64,000 nucleotides of DNA from the NCBI GenBank assembly GCA_902363555.1, contig CABJAM010000005.1:62001-126000 (forward strand). The letters run 5' to 3'. The DNA is from Lachnospiraceae bacterium (lineage in GTDB: Bacteria > Bacillota > Clostridia > Lachnospirales > Lachnospiraceae). Position 1 is the first letter of the stretch. Each line of letters starts with the position of its first letter. This document shows, one piece after another, positions 1-8,186 of this stretch. The position numbers were made by a program, and so were the translations under genes. The notes beneath the pieces were generated by a model. That model was given only the letters and a program-made list of their open reading frames with translations, did not search any database and was not told where the DNA came from.

Positions 1-24
1 TGAAATGTAGAGTGGTTTAGGCGG

Positions 25-362
25 TTTAGCTGATGGGGCCGGGGGGCGGAGGGTTGGGGGCGCTTGGGCTGGCTGGTGGGGATGGGGCTGGTGCTGTGGC
101 AGCTTTTTCCGATGATTAAGAAATTCTAAAAGCGCGCGCCGATGGATTTGGGGCCGGCGCAAGCTCACCGAAATCGGATGAGTTTCGCTTCGCGTGCGCC
201 TAAAACAGTTGCACTGGTGTTGCAACTGTTTTACCCCAAATCCGTCGACGCGCACTTTAAGATTTTCTAAATCATCTCCATATGCTGCCACAGCACCAGC
301 CCCATCCCCACCAACCAGCCCAAACACTCCCAACCCTCCGCCCCCCGGCCCCATCAGCTAAA
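25..362 (-). ncRNA. Long structured repeat element, copy 1 (candidate large RNA)
   Basis: Outer arms 25-103 and 284-362 are 79 nt each and pair with about four exceptions. Inside lie conserved linkers (104-131, 254-283), a second stem (132-153 with 234-253), a 13-bp hairpin (201-233) and a branched core (150-206). The core contains a GGCGCA/TGCGCC stem enclosing two small hairpins. The 57-nt core is identical to that of copy 2 at 666-722, while all stems differ in sequence. Three of the four outer-arm exceptions become G-U pairs if the minus strand is transcribed, which is why I assign the minus strand. The outer arm is very G-rich. No ORF of note is inside. Function unknown; I do not recognise the family. 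Confidence 0.7.
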
Positions 363-503
363 CATCTACACTCCGTATAATATATGCTCGTATATATGCA
401 CGTACTCGTTAATATAAACATCTCGTAAAATAGACGCCTAAAAATTTCTTGTCCATTTCCGTAGAACGAATTGATCTAACTTAGTGGGCTGCGATAAGGT
501 TGG
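363..503. other. AT-rich spacer between the two structured elements
   Basis: This stretch holds no plausible gene. It separates the two inverted-repeat elements, which would be transcribed outward from it. It contains TATAAT at 375-380 and several other TATA-like stretches, so it may hold divergent promoters, but no paired -35 could be fixed with confidence. Confidence 0.35.
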
Positions 504-853
504 GTTCTGGTTTGGGTTTGTTTTTCTGGTGCTTTGCGGAGCGCTCTGGGAGGGCGAAGGGGTGTGGGTGACCGGGGCTTGCGTTCGCATGTGGAGATGA
601 TTTAGAGAATCTTAGAACGGCAGACCTCTAAGCTGGGGTAAAACCGCTGCATCACCACTGCAGCGGTTTTAGGCGCACGCGAAGCGAAACTCATCCGATT
701 TCGGTGAGCTTGCGCCGGCCCCAGATTGGAGGTCTGCCGTTCTTAGATTCACTTAATCATCGGAATAAGCGGACGCAAGCCCCGGTCACCCACACCCCTT
801 CGCCCCTCCGGAGCGCTCCGCAAAGCGCCAGAAAAACAAACCCAAACCAGAAC
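504..853 (+). ncRNA. Long structured repeat element, copy 2 (candidate large RNA)
   Basis: Outer arms 504-588 and 769-853 are 85 nt each with five differences, four of which are G-U pairs in a plus-strand transcript. Conserved linkers (589-615, about 744-768) match copy 1. The second stem is 616-638 with 719-743. The hairpin at 639-671 has the same closing bases and loop centre (CACCA) as copy 1, but two of its pairs are changed on both sides. The core at 666-722 is the exact reverse complement of 150-206. The stems otherwise share no sequence with copy 1. This pattern of fixed core and rewritten but still paired stems points to selection on structure. Confidence 0.7.
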
Positions 854-876
854 TTATAAAAAAAACAAAAAAACCC

Positions 877-907
877 TTGACCTTCCCATCGCGTCACCCC
901 TTATCCT
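877..907 (+). promoter_or_regulatory. MerR-type promoter with 19-bp spacer
   Basis: TTGACC at 877-882 and TATCCT at 902-907 are separated by 19 bp, the long spacer typical of promoters that MerR-family activators untwist. It lies 25 bp before the MerR gene start, so autoregulation is the simplest reading. Confidence 0.6.
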
Positions 908-931
908 ATATCCAAGAGGAGGCATAAACCC

Positions 932-1675
932 ATGATGACCGTTAAAGAAGTGAGCAGGCGCACCGGTGTCAGCGTACGCGCCCTGCGCTATTACGACCAG
1001 ATCGGTCTGTTAAGACCACAGGAAATCAGCGATGCCGGCTACCGGCTGTATGACGATACGGCACTGATTCGGCTTCAGAAAATTCTGCTGCTTCGCGAGC
1101 TGCAGTTTTCATTAAAAGACATCACCTTCCTGCTGGATTCCCCGGAGGACGAAAGCATTCATAACGCACTGGAACGGCAGATCCGTATCCTTCGCATGAA
1201 GCGGGAACATCTGGGGCAGATTATCGACCTCGCTCTTGAATATAAGGAAAAAGGAGAAATGACAATGGATTTTTCAGCATTTGACACAAGCAAAATAAAA
1301 GATTACGAGAAGGAAGCCAGCAAGCGCTGGGGCGAAACCGCAGCATACAAGGAATGGGAAGCTGCCCACAAAAACAACGACGGCGATTTTACCCCAGAAT
1401 CATACGCCGCCCAGGCTGCACAGATGGGAAAATACTTCAAAGCCTTTGGAGAGCTAAAGGACAGACCCGCCGATGACGAAGCGGTCCGCAGACTGGTGCG
1501 GGAATATCAGGATTACATCACAAAAAACTACTACACACTCACCGATGAAATACTGCTATCCCTGGCTGACCTCTATATCCAGGATGAGCGCTTCACAAAA
1601 AACATCGACGCTCAGGGCGGCTCCGGCTGCGCAGCTTTCTTAAGCGCTGCCATCAAAGCCTGCTGCCAGGCCTGA
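932..1675 (+). CDS. MerR-family activator with TipAS-like effector domain
   Basis: A 247-residue transcription regulator. Residues 1-70 form the MerR winged helix (VKEVSRRTGVSVRALRYYD, then a GYRLYDD turn), followed by a coiled coil to about 105. The rest matches the TipAS antibiotic-binding domain (motifs RWG, YYTLTDEIL, RFTKNID). TipAS proteins bind drugs or peptides and switch on resistance genes. Two ATGs stand together at 932 and 935; AGAGGAGG lies just upstream. The promoter has a 19-bp spacer. Genes on its right are on the other strand, so its only obvious target is itself; the MFS exporter at 2461 is a possible but unproven second target. Confidence 0.85.
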   Translation: MMTVKEVSRRTGVSVRALRYYDQIGLLRPQEISDAGYRLYDDTALIRLQKILLLRELQFSLKDITFLLDSPEDESIHNALERQIRILRMKREHLGQIIDLALEYKEKGEMTMDFSAFDTSKIKDYEKEASKRWGETAAYKEWEAAHKNNDGDFTPESYAAQAAQMGKYFKAFGELKDRPADDEAVRRLVREYQDYITKNYYTLTDEILLSLADLYIQDERFTKNIDAQGGSGCAAFLSAAIKACCQA

Positions 1676-1740
1676 ACCTATTAGCAAAAACCCGTTATTA
1701 TTATAAAAATGCTTCGTAAAGCGCTCATAAAGACGTAAAA

Positions 1741-1777
1741 AGCGGCCGCTGCAAAGTTTACTACTCTGCAACGGCCG
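1741..1777 (+). terminator. GC-rich hairpin after the MerR gene
   Basis: Inverted repeat with arms GCGGCCGCTGCA and TGCAACGGCCGC (one mismatch) 65 bp after the MerR stop. There is no T-run, so a terminator role is only likely from position. Confidence 0.35.
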
Positions 1778-1782
1778 CACTC

Positions 1783-1951
1783 TGCGTGAAGCAACGAGCA
1801 AAAAAGGGGAGCTGGCTCACCTTTTTGGCGACTGCCACGATCCGGCGACGCAACGCGAAGCCGGATGCGCGAAGCAACGAACCATAAAAGGGAGCTGGCT
1901 CACCTTTTTGGCGACTGCCACAATCCGGCGTAGCAACGCAAGGCCGGATGC
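1783..1951 (+). repeat. 83-bp structured repeat, two tandem copies
   Basis: Two tandem units of 83 bp begin near 1783 and 1866, each starting with GCG(T/C)GAAGCAACGA. Each holds a GAGC/GCTC mini-hairpin, the block TTGGCGACTGCCAC, and a CCGGC/GCCGG stem. The same family occurs on the other strand at 24515-24702, where the last stem is CCGAC/GTCGG, a paired change. The units fill most of the gap between the MerR gene and the gene at 1977. Confidence 0.75.
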
Positions 1952-1976
1952 GTGAAGCCGGATGGCGCCGCCATTT

Positions 1977-2405
1977 TTAGATATCATCCCGCAGCCAGCT
2001 CACCATTCGCCCAACCTTTTCGGTAATAATACTAACCTGTATTTTTGCGTCGGAGATCCGTGATTGGACCGCCCAATCGGCAATATTGGAATCGATAAAA
2101 TAATCCGCAAATTTAATAAATTCCCCCAGATCCACCAGAAAATCCGCAGGTGCCTGCATATCCTCCAGCGCGCCTTTAAACACCGCCAGATGATCTCTGG
2201 CTCTGGCCATGCAGTTTTTAGCTTCATCCACCTTGGAACGCTTCATGGCGCCGGACAAAAAGCCTCCGCCAAAAACATCCCACAGACCATACTTTCCCGT
2301 TGACTTTAAATGCTCCTGCGCCAGGCCGAGACTGCGCAAAGCCCGCTCGCCGGCCGCCATGGCCGAATCTGGTTCTTCTGCTTTATTTTTAATGTTATTC
2401 TCCAT
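1977..2405 (-). CDS. Hypothetical helical protein
   Basis: A 142-residue soluble protein I do not recognise. It begins MENNIKNKAEEP and has no signal peptide or membrane segment. It is predicted mainly helical, with a Trp/Gly-rich stretch WDVFGGGFLSGAMKRSK near residues 43-60. I chose the ATG at 2405, which has GGAGG 9 bp upstream, over a TTG at 2420 that overlaps that ribosome site. It follows the MFS gene on the same strand after about 55 bp that contain a small palindromic repeat (2423-2451), so co-transcription is possible. Confidence 0.65.
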   Translation of the reverse strand: MENNIKNKAEEPDSAMAAGERALRSLGLAQEHLKSTGKYGLWDVFGGGFLSGAMKRSKVDEAKNCMARARDHLAVFKGALEDMQAPADFLVDLGEFIKFADYFIDSNIADWAVQSRISDAKIQVSIITEKVGRMVSWLRDDI

Positions 2406-2422
2406 GACAGCTTCCTCCAAAT

Positions 2423-2451
2423 GTAACAGTTCAGAGGGGCCGAGCTGTTAC
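2423..2451. repeat. Short palindromic intergenic repeat
   Basis: GTAACAG and CTGTTAC flank TTCAGAGGGGCCGAG. It is a member of a dispersed hairpin family in this window with core (T)AAC.GTTCAG...TGAAC.GTTA. Other members: 3864-3894, 26887-26950, 33056-33085, 58520-58547, 59985-60015 and 63966-63998. Confidence 0.6.
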
Positions 2452-2460
2452 CTCCAATTA

Positions 2461-3762
2461 TCAACTATCCAGTTCTCTATAAACAGGATTTTTTAATGCG
2501 GCTATACTTATAATAAATCCGATCATACCCGTCAAAAGAAAAATCAGCGCGATCCCGGAGCCCTTACCGCTGCCCACAAGCATCTCAAGCATATTCTGCC
2601 AGTAGGAAGTCCTGAGCATAAACGGCTCAAACACGTAATCGGCCAGCACGCCTCCAAGCAAATACCCCAGCGGTATGGTGAAAAACTGAAAGGCCGCCTG
2701 CGTGGAAAATACCCGGCCCTGCCATTCCACGGGAATCCGTTCCCGCATCACACTGGTCATTCCGGCATTGAGTATTGGAATGGGAAAATTGCCAATCAGC
2801 GCCGCAAAAGCCCATATGGGCCATGTACGTCCAAAGCCCCACAGACAGTCGCAAAATAAAAAGGACAGGCCGCAGGACAAAAATATGGCTCTCCTCCGGC
2901 TTTTTACCGGCCGGGCAAAGGTTGCCCAAAGACCTCCCGCCATCGTTCCAATACCAAGACATGCGGATACAATACTTAAAGTCCTCTGATCATTGCCGGT
3001 CCTGGACAGTATCATCGCCGGCATCAGGGCATTTCCCGCCATGGAGGACAAAAGATTGACCAGTGCAAAAAATAAGATCATCCGCCAGATGGCTCTTTGC
3101 TTTCTCAGATATCGTATGCCGTCGGCGGTCTGTTTAAAAAAGCCGCTCTTCTGCCCGCTTGTGCTGCCGGAAACCTCCGGTATCCGTATAAAAAACGCCA
3201 GTGTTACAAAAGCCACAATAAAGGTGGCCAGGTCAATGACCAGCACGGCCGTAAGGCCCCCAAGTGACATGACAAAGGTCGCCAGTACCGGCTGTAAAAT
3301 GGCCACCAGTGCATTGGAAAACGCCTGCATACCGCTGACATTGGAATAATGCTTTCTGGGTGTCAGCAGTGTGACCGCCACCATGGACGCCGGCTGCTGA
3401 AAGGCGTTCATGGCTCCAATAACCAGATTAATCCCATACAGATGCCACATTGCGAGCTGCCCGGATAACAGCAGAACAAATATAGCCATACTGCCCATGG
3501 CGGCGATAGTATCGCACACGAACATGATATGTTTCTTTTTCCAGCGGTCCGCCAGGGTTCCCGCAAACAGGCTCACAAGGACATAGGGCAGATAGGTGAA
3601 AAATGCCATGGACACTGTGCTCATAGCCGTTCCCTTCTGGCCGTAGGCCCACAGCACCAGGGCAAAACTGGTCATACTGCTGCCCAGCTCCGAAATACTT
3701 TGACTCCCCCAGAGAATAATAAACGGGTGTAACTGATTTTCTTTATGTAATTTTTTCTTCAT
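2461..3762 (-). CDS. MFS exporter, macrolide-efflux-like
   Basis: A 433-residue integral membrane protein with about 12 hydrophobic segments. The classic major facilitator loop motif GTLADRWKKKH lies after the second helix (about residues 73-83). The N terminus (FIILWGSQSISELGSSMTSFAL) resembles the MefA-type drug efflux group. It probably exports a small hydrophobic compound by proton exchange. The start is supported by AAGGAG 9 bp before the ATG. The substrate cannot be read from the sequence. Confidence 0.8.
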   Translation of the reverse strand: MKKKLHKENQLHPFIILWGSQSISELGSSMTSFALVLWAYGQKGTAMSTVSMAFFTYLPYVLVSLFAGTLADRWKKKHIMFVCDTIAAMGSMAIFVLLLSGQLAMWHLYGINLVIGAMNAFQQPASMVAVTLLTPRKHYSNVSGMQAFSNALVAILQPVLATFVMSLGGLTAVLVIDLATFIVAFVTLAFFIRIPEVSGSTSGQKSGFFKQTADGIRYLRKQRAIWRMILFFALVNLLSSMAGNALMPAMILSRTGNDQRTLSIVSACLGIGTMAGGLWATFARPVKSRRRAIFLSCGLSFLFCDCLWGFGRTWPIWAFAALIGNFPIPILNAGMTSVMRERIPVEWQGRVFSTQAAFQFFTIPLGYLLGGVLADYVFEPFMLRTSYWQNMLEMLVGSGKGSGIALIFLLTGMIGFIISIAALKNPVYRELDS

Positions 3763-4051
3763 GGTCTTTGCTCCTTAAAATTTATTTATGTTTTTAAGAA
3801 TGCAAGACCGTCGGGCTTAGACGTATTAGAAAAATACGCTCATGCATAGCTCCATGCAAAATCGTTAACCGTTCAGAAAGGCTGAACTGTTAGCAAATCG
3901 CCCTTTAGGCCCTGCATGGAGCTTTTACAATACAAAGCCGCATAAAAATCCCTCCTTTTATTTTTTACCCGCCCAACAGGGCAATTCCTATTGTACATGA
4001 TTCGCTCTGAATGTGCAACGTTTAAAGTCACCGTTCAGATGACTCTGTGCG
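3763..4051. other. Intergenic region with nested hairpins
   Basis: No gene seen. AGCTCCATGCA near 3848 pairs with TGCATGGAGCT near 3912. Between them lies the palindromic repeat at 3864-3894 (TAACCGTTCAG/CTGAACTGTTA). The upstream part of the MFS gene's leader lies here, so the nested hairpins may be a leader structure or the end of an unseen transcript. Confidence 0.4.
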
Positions 4052-6166
4052 TTATACTTTTAAATATTCTTCAAACCAGCGCCCCATTTCCCTCAGCCGC
4101 GTTATCCGGTTGTGAGGCTTTCCGCTCCGTGACAGCTCATGGTTTTCCCCATGGAATAAAATCATACGGGTCTGGCAGCCGTGACGCTTCAGGGCGGAAT
4201 ACATCTGTATGGCATCACTCATGTAGCAGCGGTAATCCTCATCCGACTGAATAAACAGGGTCGGCGTCTTTGCCTTATGGGCGCTGACCAATGGCGAATG
4301 GGCCCACACCTTATCGATATCCTCCCACGGATAAGCGCCGATCTGAAGTTTATTGTGATAAAAGCCGATATCCGTGCACAGCAGCTTTGTTGCATAGTTG
4401 GCGATGGAGCGCTGGGAAACGGCAGCGGCAAACCGGTCTGTATGGCCGATCATCCAGTTGCACATAAACCCGCCATAGGAGCCGCCGCAAATCCCTATAT
4501 GCCTTTCATCCATCTGAGGATACCGGCGGCACGCCTCCTGTGTAAATTCCATAAAATCATCAAAATCCGGGCCGCCAAGTTTCCCGGTCAGATTGGCAAA
4601 ATCCTCCCCCCGGCCATCGCTTCCTCTTGGGTTTGTATAAATAACAAAATAGCCTTCCCCGGCCTGGCATTGCATCTCATGGTGAAAAACCGTGCCAAAA
4701 GTAACCTTTGGGCCGCCGTGCATGGACAAAATTACCGGATATTTTTTTGCCGGATCAAAATCCACCGGCTTTAACACAAAACCTTTCATCGAATACCCAT
4801 TGGCCGAATCATAAGAAAATACTTCCGGAGACACTACCGTATGGTCCGCCAAAAATCCGTCATTGAAATGGGTTAGCTGCGTTTCCGCGCCATCCTCCAG
4901 GCATACGCTGTAAATCTCCGCCAGCCGGTTTTCACGCATGGCCGTCATAACAAATACCCCATGTTTCACATCAATACCGGTAACGGCTCCAGGCACCGCA
5001 TTCATATAGGAACGGCGGCCGGCCGTATCCAGAACAGCCACAAAGGTATCACATTCATTGGCTTCCAGATAATAGAGACGGCCATCGTCATATACCATAC
5101 TTTTTCCGCCGCCATATTTCGCGTCTGTGCCGACAGAATTTTGAACCGCCCGGTCAAGCTCTAACACCCACGACGTCTTTGGTAACTTCTGGAGTTCATT
5201 TCCACCAAACCCATCATTACGCCCGGATGCATCAAAGGTCACAGCCTCCCCGGTCATGGTATTTACCAAATGAAAACGTGGGCTGCGGCCGGCCCACTCA
5301 TAGGGCTGTTCCTGATAAAACAGCACGCCTTCCTCCATAAATACCGGGCCGAACAGCTCACAGCTTCCCCCTTTTACCAAGCATTTTCCCGTGCCCGTGG
5401 CAGCATCAAAAACCCACAGGTCCGAGGGCAGCCCCGACATATCGGTAAAGGTCCGGCAGGCTGCGGCAATCTGACTTTTATCCGCGGATATGGCAAATGA
5501 CAGCACATCCGTCAGGCCGTCCGTCAGCGGTGTGAGGCGGCACGTCATTCCATCCTGCTCCCCTATATAAAGGCGCGTCCGCTTTTTATTTATCACGCCC
5601 TTACCGTTAAACCAGAATGGGAGCTCATCCACAACATAGTAGTCCTCCCCTTTTTCCAAAAGCGCGTCCGAATACACAGTAATAAGAAACCGGCCCGGCG
5701 ACAACGGAGAAATATTGCTGACCTTCTCAGGCACAAGCATAAACAGCCCGGCCTCGCCGCCATCCGCAGAAATTTTGTAAATCTCAGTCTGTGACAACGC
5801 AGAATTTGAGGAAGCCGGCTGCGGGTGCTGCAAGCTTACGGTGCCCGCTTGCCGCGGCTGAGTGCTTACGGGATCCTGCTGCCGGCTCTTGCCCGCCGAC
5901 TGCGCTCTCATCTTGTCCTGGCCGCGCTCCGACACGAACAGGATTTCATCCGCATTCAGCCACTGTGCCAGCTTTACACCGCCGCGCTCAGCCAGCAGCC
6001 GCTGTGCGCCGGTGGACACATCCAGCAGCCACAGACGGCTCGTATAGTTATTTTCAGCTTTATCTGCCTGATGCTCCATAAAAATGGCCCGTTTGCCATC
6101 CGGAGAAAGCTTCACATCCGACAGCATATGAAATTCATATAAATCTTCGTATACAATCTTTTTCAT
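4052..6166 (-). CDS. S9 family serine peptidase (prolyl oligopeptidase-like), second of a tandem pair
   Basis: A 704-residue cytosolic peptidase: an N-terminal beta-propeller (to about 440) and a C-terminal alpha/beta-hydrolase domain. The catalytic triad is visible: Ser563 in GGSYGGF, Asp644 in SDEDYRC, His676 in GENHELS. Family members cleave short peptides or acyl-peptides. It is related to the neighbouring gene at 6170 and starts 3 bp after it, so the two are co-transcribed. Residues about 105-150 are a Gln/Ser/Pro-rich insertion absent from the neighbour. No signal peptide. Confidence 0.88.
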   Translation of the reverse strand: MKKIVYEDLYEFHMLSDVKLSPDGKRAIFMEHQADKAENNYTSRLWLLDVSTGAQRLLAERGGVKLAQWLNADEILFVSERGQDKMRAQSAGKSRQQDPVSTQPRQAGTVSLQHPQPASSNSALSQTEIYKISADGGEAGLFMLVPEKVSNISPLSPGRFLITVYSDALLEKGEDYYVVDELPFWFNGKGVINKKRTRLYIGEQDGMTCRLTPLTDGLTDVLSFAISADKSQIAAACRTFTDMSGLPSDLWVFDAATGTGKCLVKGGSCELFGPVFMEEGVLFYQEQPYEWAGRSPRFHLVNTMTGEAVTFDASGRNDGFGGNELQKLPKTSWVLELDRAVQNSVGTDAKYGGGKSMVYDDGRLYYLEANECDTFVAVLDTAGRRSYMNAVPGAVTGIDVKHGVFVMTAMRENRLAEIYSVCLEDGAETQLTHFNDGFLADHTVVSPEVFSYDSANGYSMKGFVLKPVDFDPAKKYPVILSMHGGPKVTFGTVFHHEMQCQAGEGYFVIYTNPRGSDGRGEDFANLTGKLGGPDFDDFMEFTQEACRRYPQMDERHIGICGGSYGGFMCNWMIGHTDRFAAAVSQRSIANYATKLLCTDIGFYHNKLQIGAYPWEDIDKVWAHSPLVSAHKAKTPTLFIQSDEDYRCYMSDAIQMYSALKRHGCQTRMILFHGENHELSRSGKPHNRITRLREMGRWFEEYLKV

Positions 6167-6169
6167 GGC

Positions 6170-8164
6170 TCACACCTGACCTTCCCCGGCTTTTAAATAT
6201 TTATCCATCCAGTTAATGATCTCCTCCATTCGCCGGATTCGGTTTGCTGGCTTTCCGGACCTGGAAAGCTCATGGTTCTCACCCTTTAGTACGCACAGCC
6301 GGGCCTCACAGCCACCAAGCTTCAACGCGGAAAACATTTGCAGCCCCTCCGCCAGCGGGCAGCGGAAATCCTGATCTGAATGTATAAACAGTGTGGGCGT
6401 CTTACAGGCGGCTGCATACTTTAACGGCGACTGATCCCACATTTTATGCATATCTCCAAAGGTATCCGCCCCCACACTCTGGGGCACGAAAAAATGACCG
6501 ATATCTGACATATGCTCCATAGATATCCAGTTGGTCACACACCGCTGAGATGCCGCCGCCCTGAAACGGTCCGTGTGCCCGATGATCCAGTTGGTCATAA
6601 AGCCGCCATAGGAGCCGCCGGCCACGCCAAGCCGATCCTTATCCATGTCCGGATAAGCTTCCAGCATAGCGTCCGTAAAATCCATAATATCCTCATAATC
6701 AATGGACCCATAGCTGCCGTCAATGTAACCGAAGGCATCGCCCCGACCATCGGAGCCATGGGGATTGCAGTAAAAGACAAAGTAGCCGTGGCTGGCCCAC
6801 ATTTGCATTTCATGGTGGAAGATCGCGCCAAAGCTGGTGCGCGGACCACCATGGATATTTAATATGGCCGGGTATTTTCTGCCGGGAACGTAGTCCGCCG
6901 GCTTCATAACATAGCCATGAACCGCCATGCCATCGCGGGATTGAATCTCATGGTACTCCCGGGCGCTGATATCAAAGCGGCTCATATCATTGAAAAAAGT
7001 CACCTGACGCCCGTCCACAAATAACTCTGCCAGATGATCGCCGCGAAATTCACAGGTCACCAGGCGGCGGACAGACGCGCCGCCACTTGTGCAGGTGTCA
7101 CTGCCAGTTGCACAGGCAGCGCCATCGAACACGTCAAAGCTGTCGCAGGACCCATCCCCCGCCAGATTTCCGGAGACTGTTCCGGCGGCGTTCAAACAGT
7201 ACAGCCCGCCGTTTTCCCCATCCGTACTCAGGAAATAAAAGTCATTGCCACACAGCTTTAGGGAACGGCCGCCACCATAACGGGCATCGGAGCCCACCGT
7301 GTTATCCAGGCCATTGCCCCAGGGTGAAATCAAAGTCATCGAGCCGTCAGAAAGCTTCATCCGGTAAAAATCCGGATACTGCACATCGCCGTACCGGCTG
7401 CCGTCAGTGGCCGCCACCAGAGCTTCCGTTTCAGACAGCAGAGCCACCGCATCGCTGACCACCTGGTCCTGTTCCACCAGAACGCGGGTCATGGCACTAT
7501 CCAGATCATGCAGGGAAATCCCCTCTTTTATGCCGCGGACATCCCGCCATTCATAGGATTTAAATAATATGTATTGCCCGAGCACGCTGTATGTGCTGCA
7601 ATCCTCCCAAAGTGAACTGATCTGGGTAAGCTTTTGGGATGCCGCGTCAAAAATGTACAGCCCTGTGCGGAGCCGGTTTGTAAAACCCGCGCCGTTGGAC
7701 CAGAAAGGGATTTCCTCGATGATCTCATAAGCTCCCGCATCCTCCGCACTCTCTTCCTCACTGCCCGCGCCTGTTTCCGGCTTTACTGGTGCGGTTCCCA
7801 GAAGTACATAGCGTCCATCCGCCATCCGGTCCATTTTCACCACCTGTATGTCCAGTTCAAAGGCCTTGCAGGCTTCCCCGCCGGAAATACGTATTTCATA
7901 AAAGCAGCTTTTCCCCGTTGCTCCGCCGGAAGTAAACAGCAGGCGATCACTGTCCGCCCAGACATACAACCCGACTCTGCGGTCCACCGTCAGACGGCGG
8001 GTGTTGTCCTTTACCACATCATACAAATACAGGTCCTTTTTATAGTCATTTGCCTGTGCATCGGCCTGGCTGACCACAAAGGCCACATACCGTCCATCGG
8101 GGGAAAACGTGGAATCACTGACGAATTTGTACTCCAAAAAAGTATCGATTTTTATCTTTTCCAT
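6170..8164 (-). CDS. S9 family serine peptidase (prolyl oligopeptidase-like), first of a tandem pair
   Basis: A 664-residue paralogue of the gene at 4052 with the same plan: beta-propeller, then peptidase domain with Ser518 (GGSYGGF), Asp599 (SDQDFRCP) and His631 (GENHELS). An acidic Ser/Glu insert lies near residues 125-140 and a Cys/Ser/Gly-rich loop near 350-370. AAGGAG lies 9 bp before the ATG. It follows the MATE gene by 22 bp on the same strand. The three genes form an operon that could export and then degrade peptide-like compounds, but this link is inference. Confidence 0.88.
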   Translation of the reverse strand: MEKIKIDTFLEYKFVSDSTFSPDGRYVAFVVSQADAQANDYKKDLYLYDVVKDNTRRLTVDRRVGLYVWADSDRLLFTSGGATGKSCFYEIRISGGEACKAFELDIQVVKMDRMADGRYVLLGTAPVKPETGAGSEEESAEDAGAYEIIEEIPFWSNGAGFTNRLRTGLYIFDAASQKLTQISSLWEDCSTYSVLGQYILFKSYEWRDVRGIKEGISLHDLDSAMTRVLVEQDQVVSDAVALLSETEALVAATDGSRYGDVQYPDFYRMKLSDGSMTLISPWGNGLDNTVGSDARYGGGRSLKLCGNDFYFLSTDGENGGLYCLNAAGTVSGNLAGDGSCDSFDVFDGAACATGSDTCTSGGASVRRLVTCEFRGDHLAELFVDGRQVTFFNDMSRFDISAREYHEIQSRDGMAVHGYVMKPADYVPGRKYPAILNIHGGPRTSFGAIFHHEMQMWASHGYFVFYCNPHGSDGRGDAFGYIDGSYGSIDYEDIMDFTDAMLEAYPDMDKDRLGVAGGSYGGFMTNWIIGHTDRFRAAASQRCVTNWISMEHMSDIGHFFVPQSVGADTFGDMHKMWDQSPLKYAAACKTPTLFIHSDQDFRCPLAEGLQMFSALKLGGCEARLCVLKGENHELSRSGKPANRIRRMEEIINWMDKYLKAGEGQV

Positions 8165-8186
8165 AATTTCCTTCTCCTTAACTCAT

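Noticed and set aside
25..853. Insertion sequence or MITE pair
   Set aside because: No transposase frame lies inside, the arms differ between copies and no target duplication was seen; a non-coding mobile element is still possible.
1783..1951. CRISPR array
   Set aside because: Units are 83 bp head to tail without unique spacers, and there are no cas genes in the window.
5791..6142. Plus-strand frames opposite the S9 peptidase
   Set aside because: They are shadows of the insert-coding part of the peptidase and have no ribosome sites or known domains.
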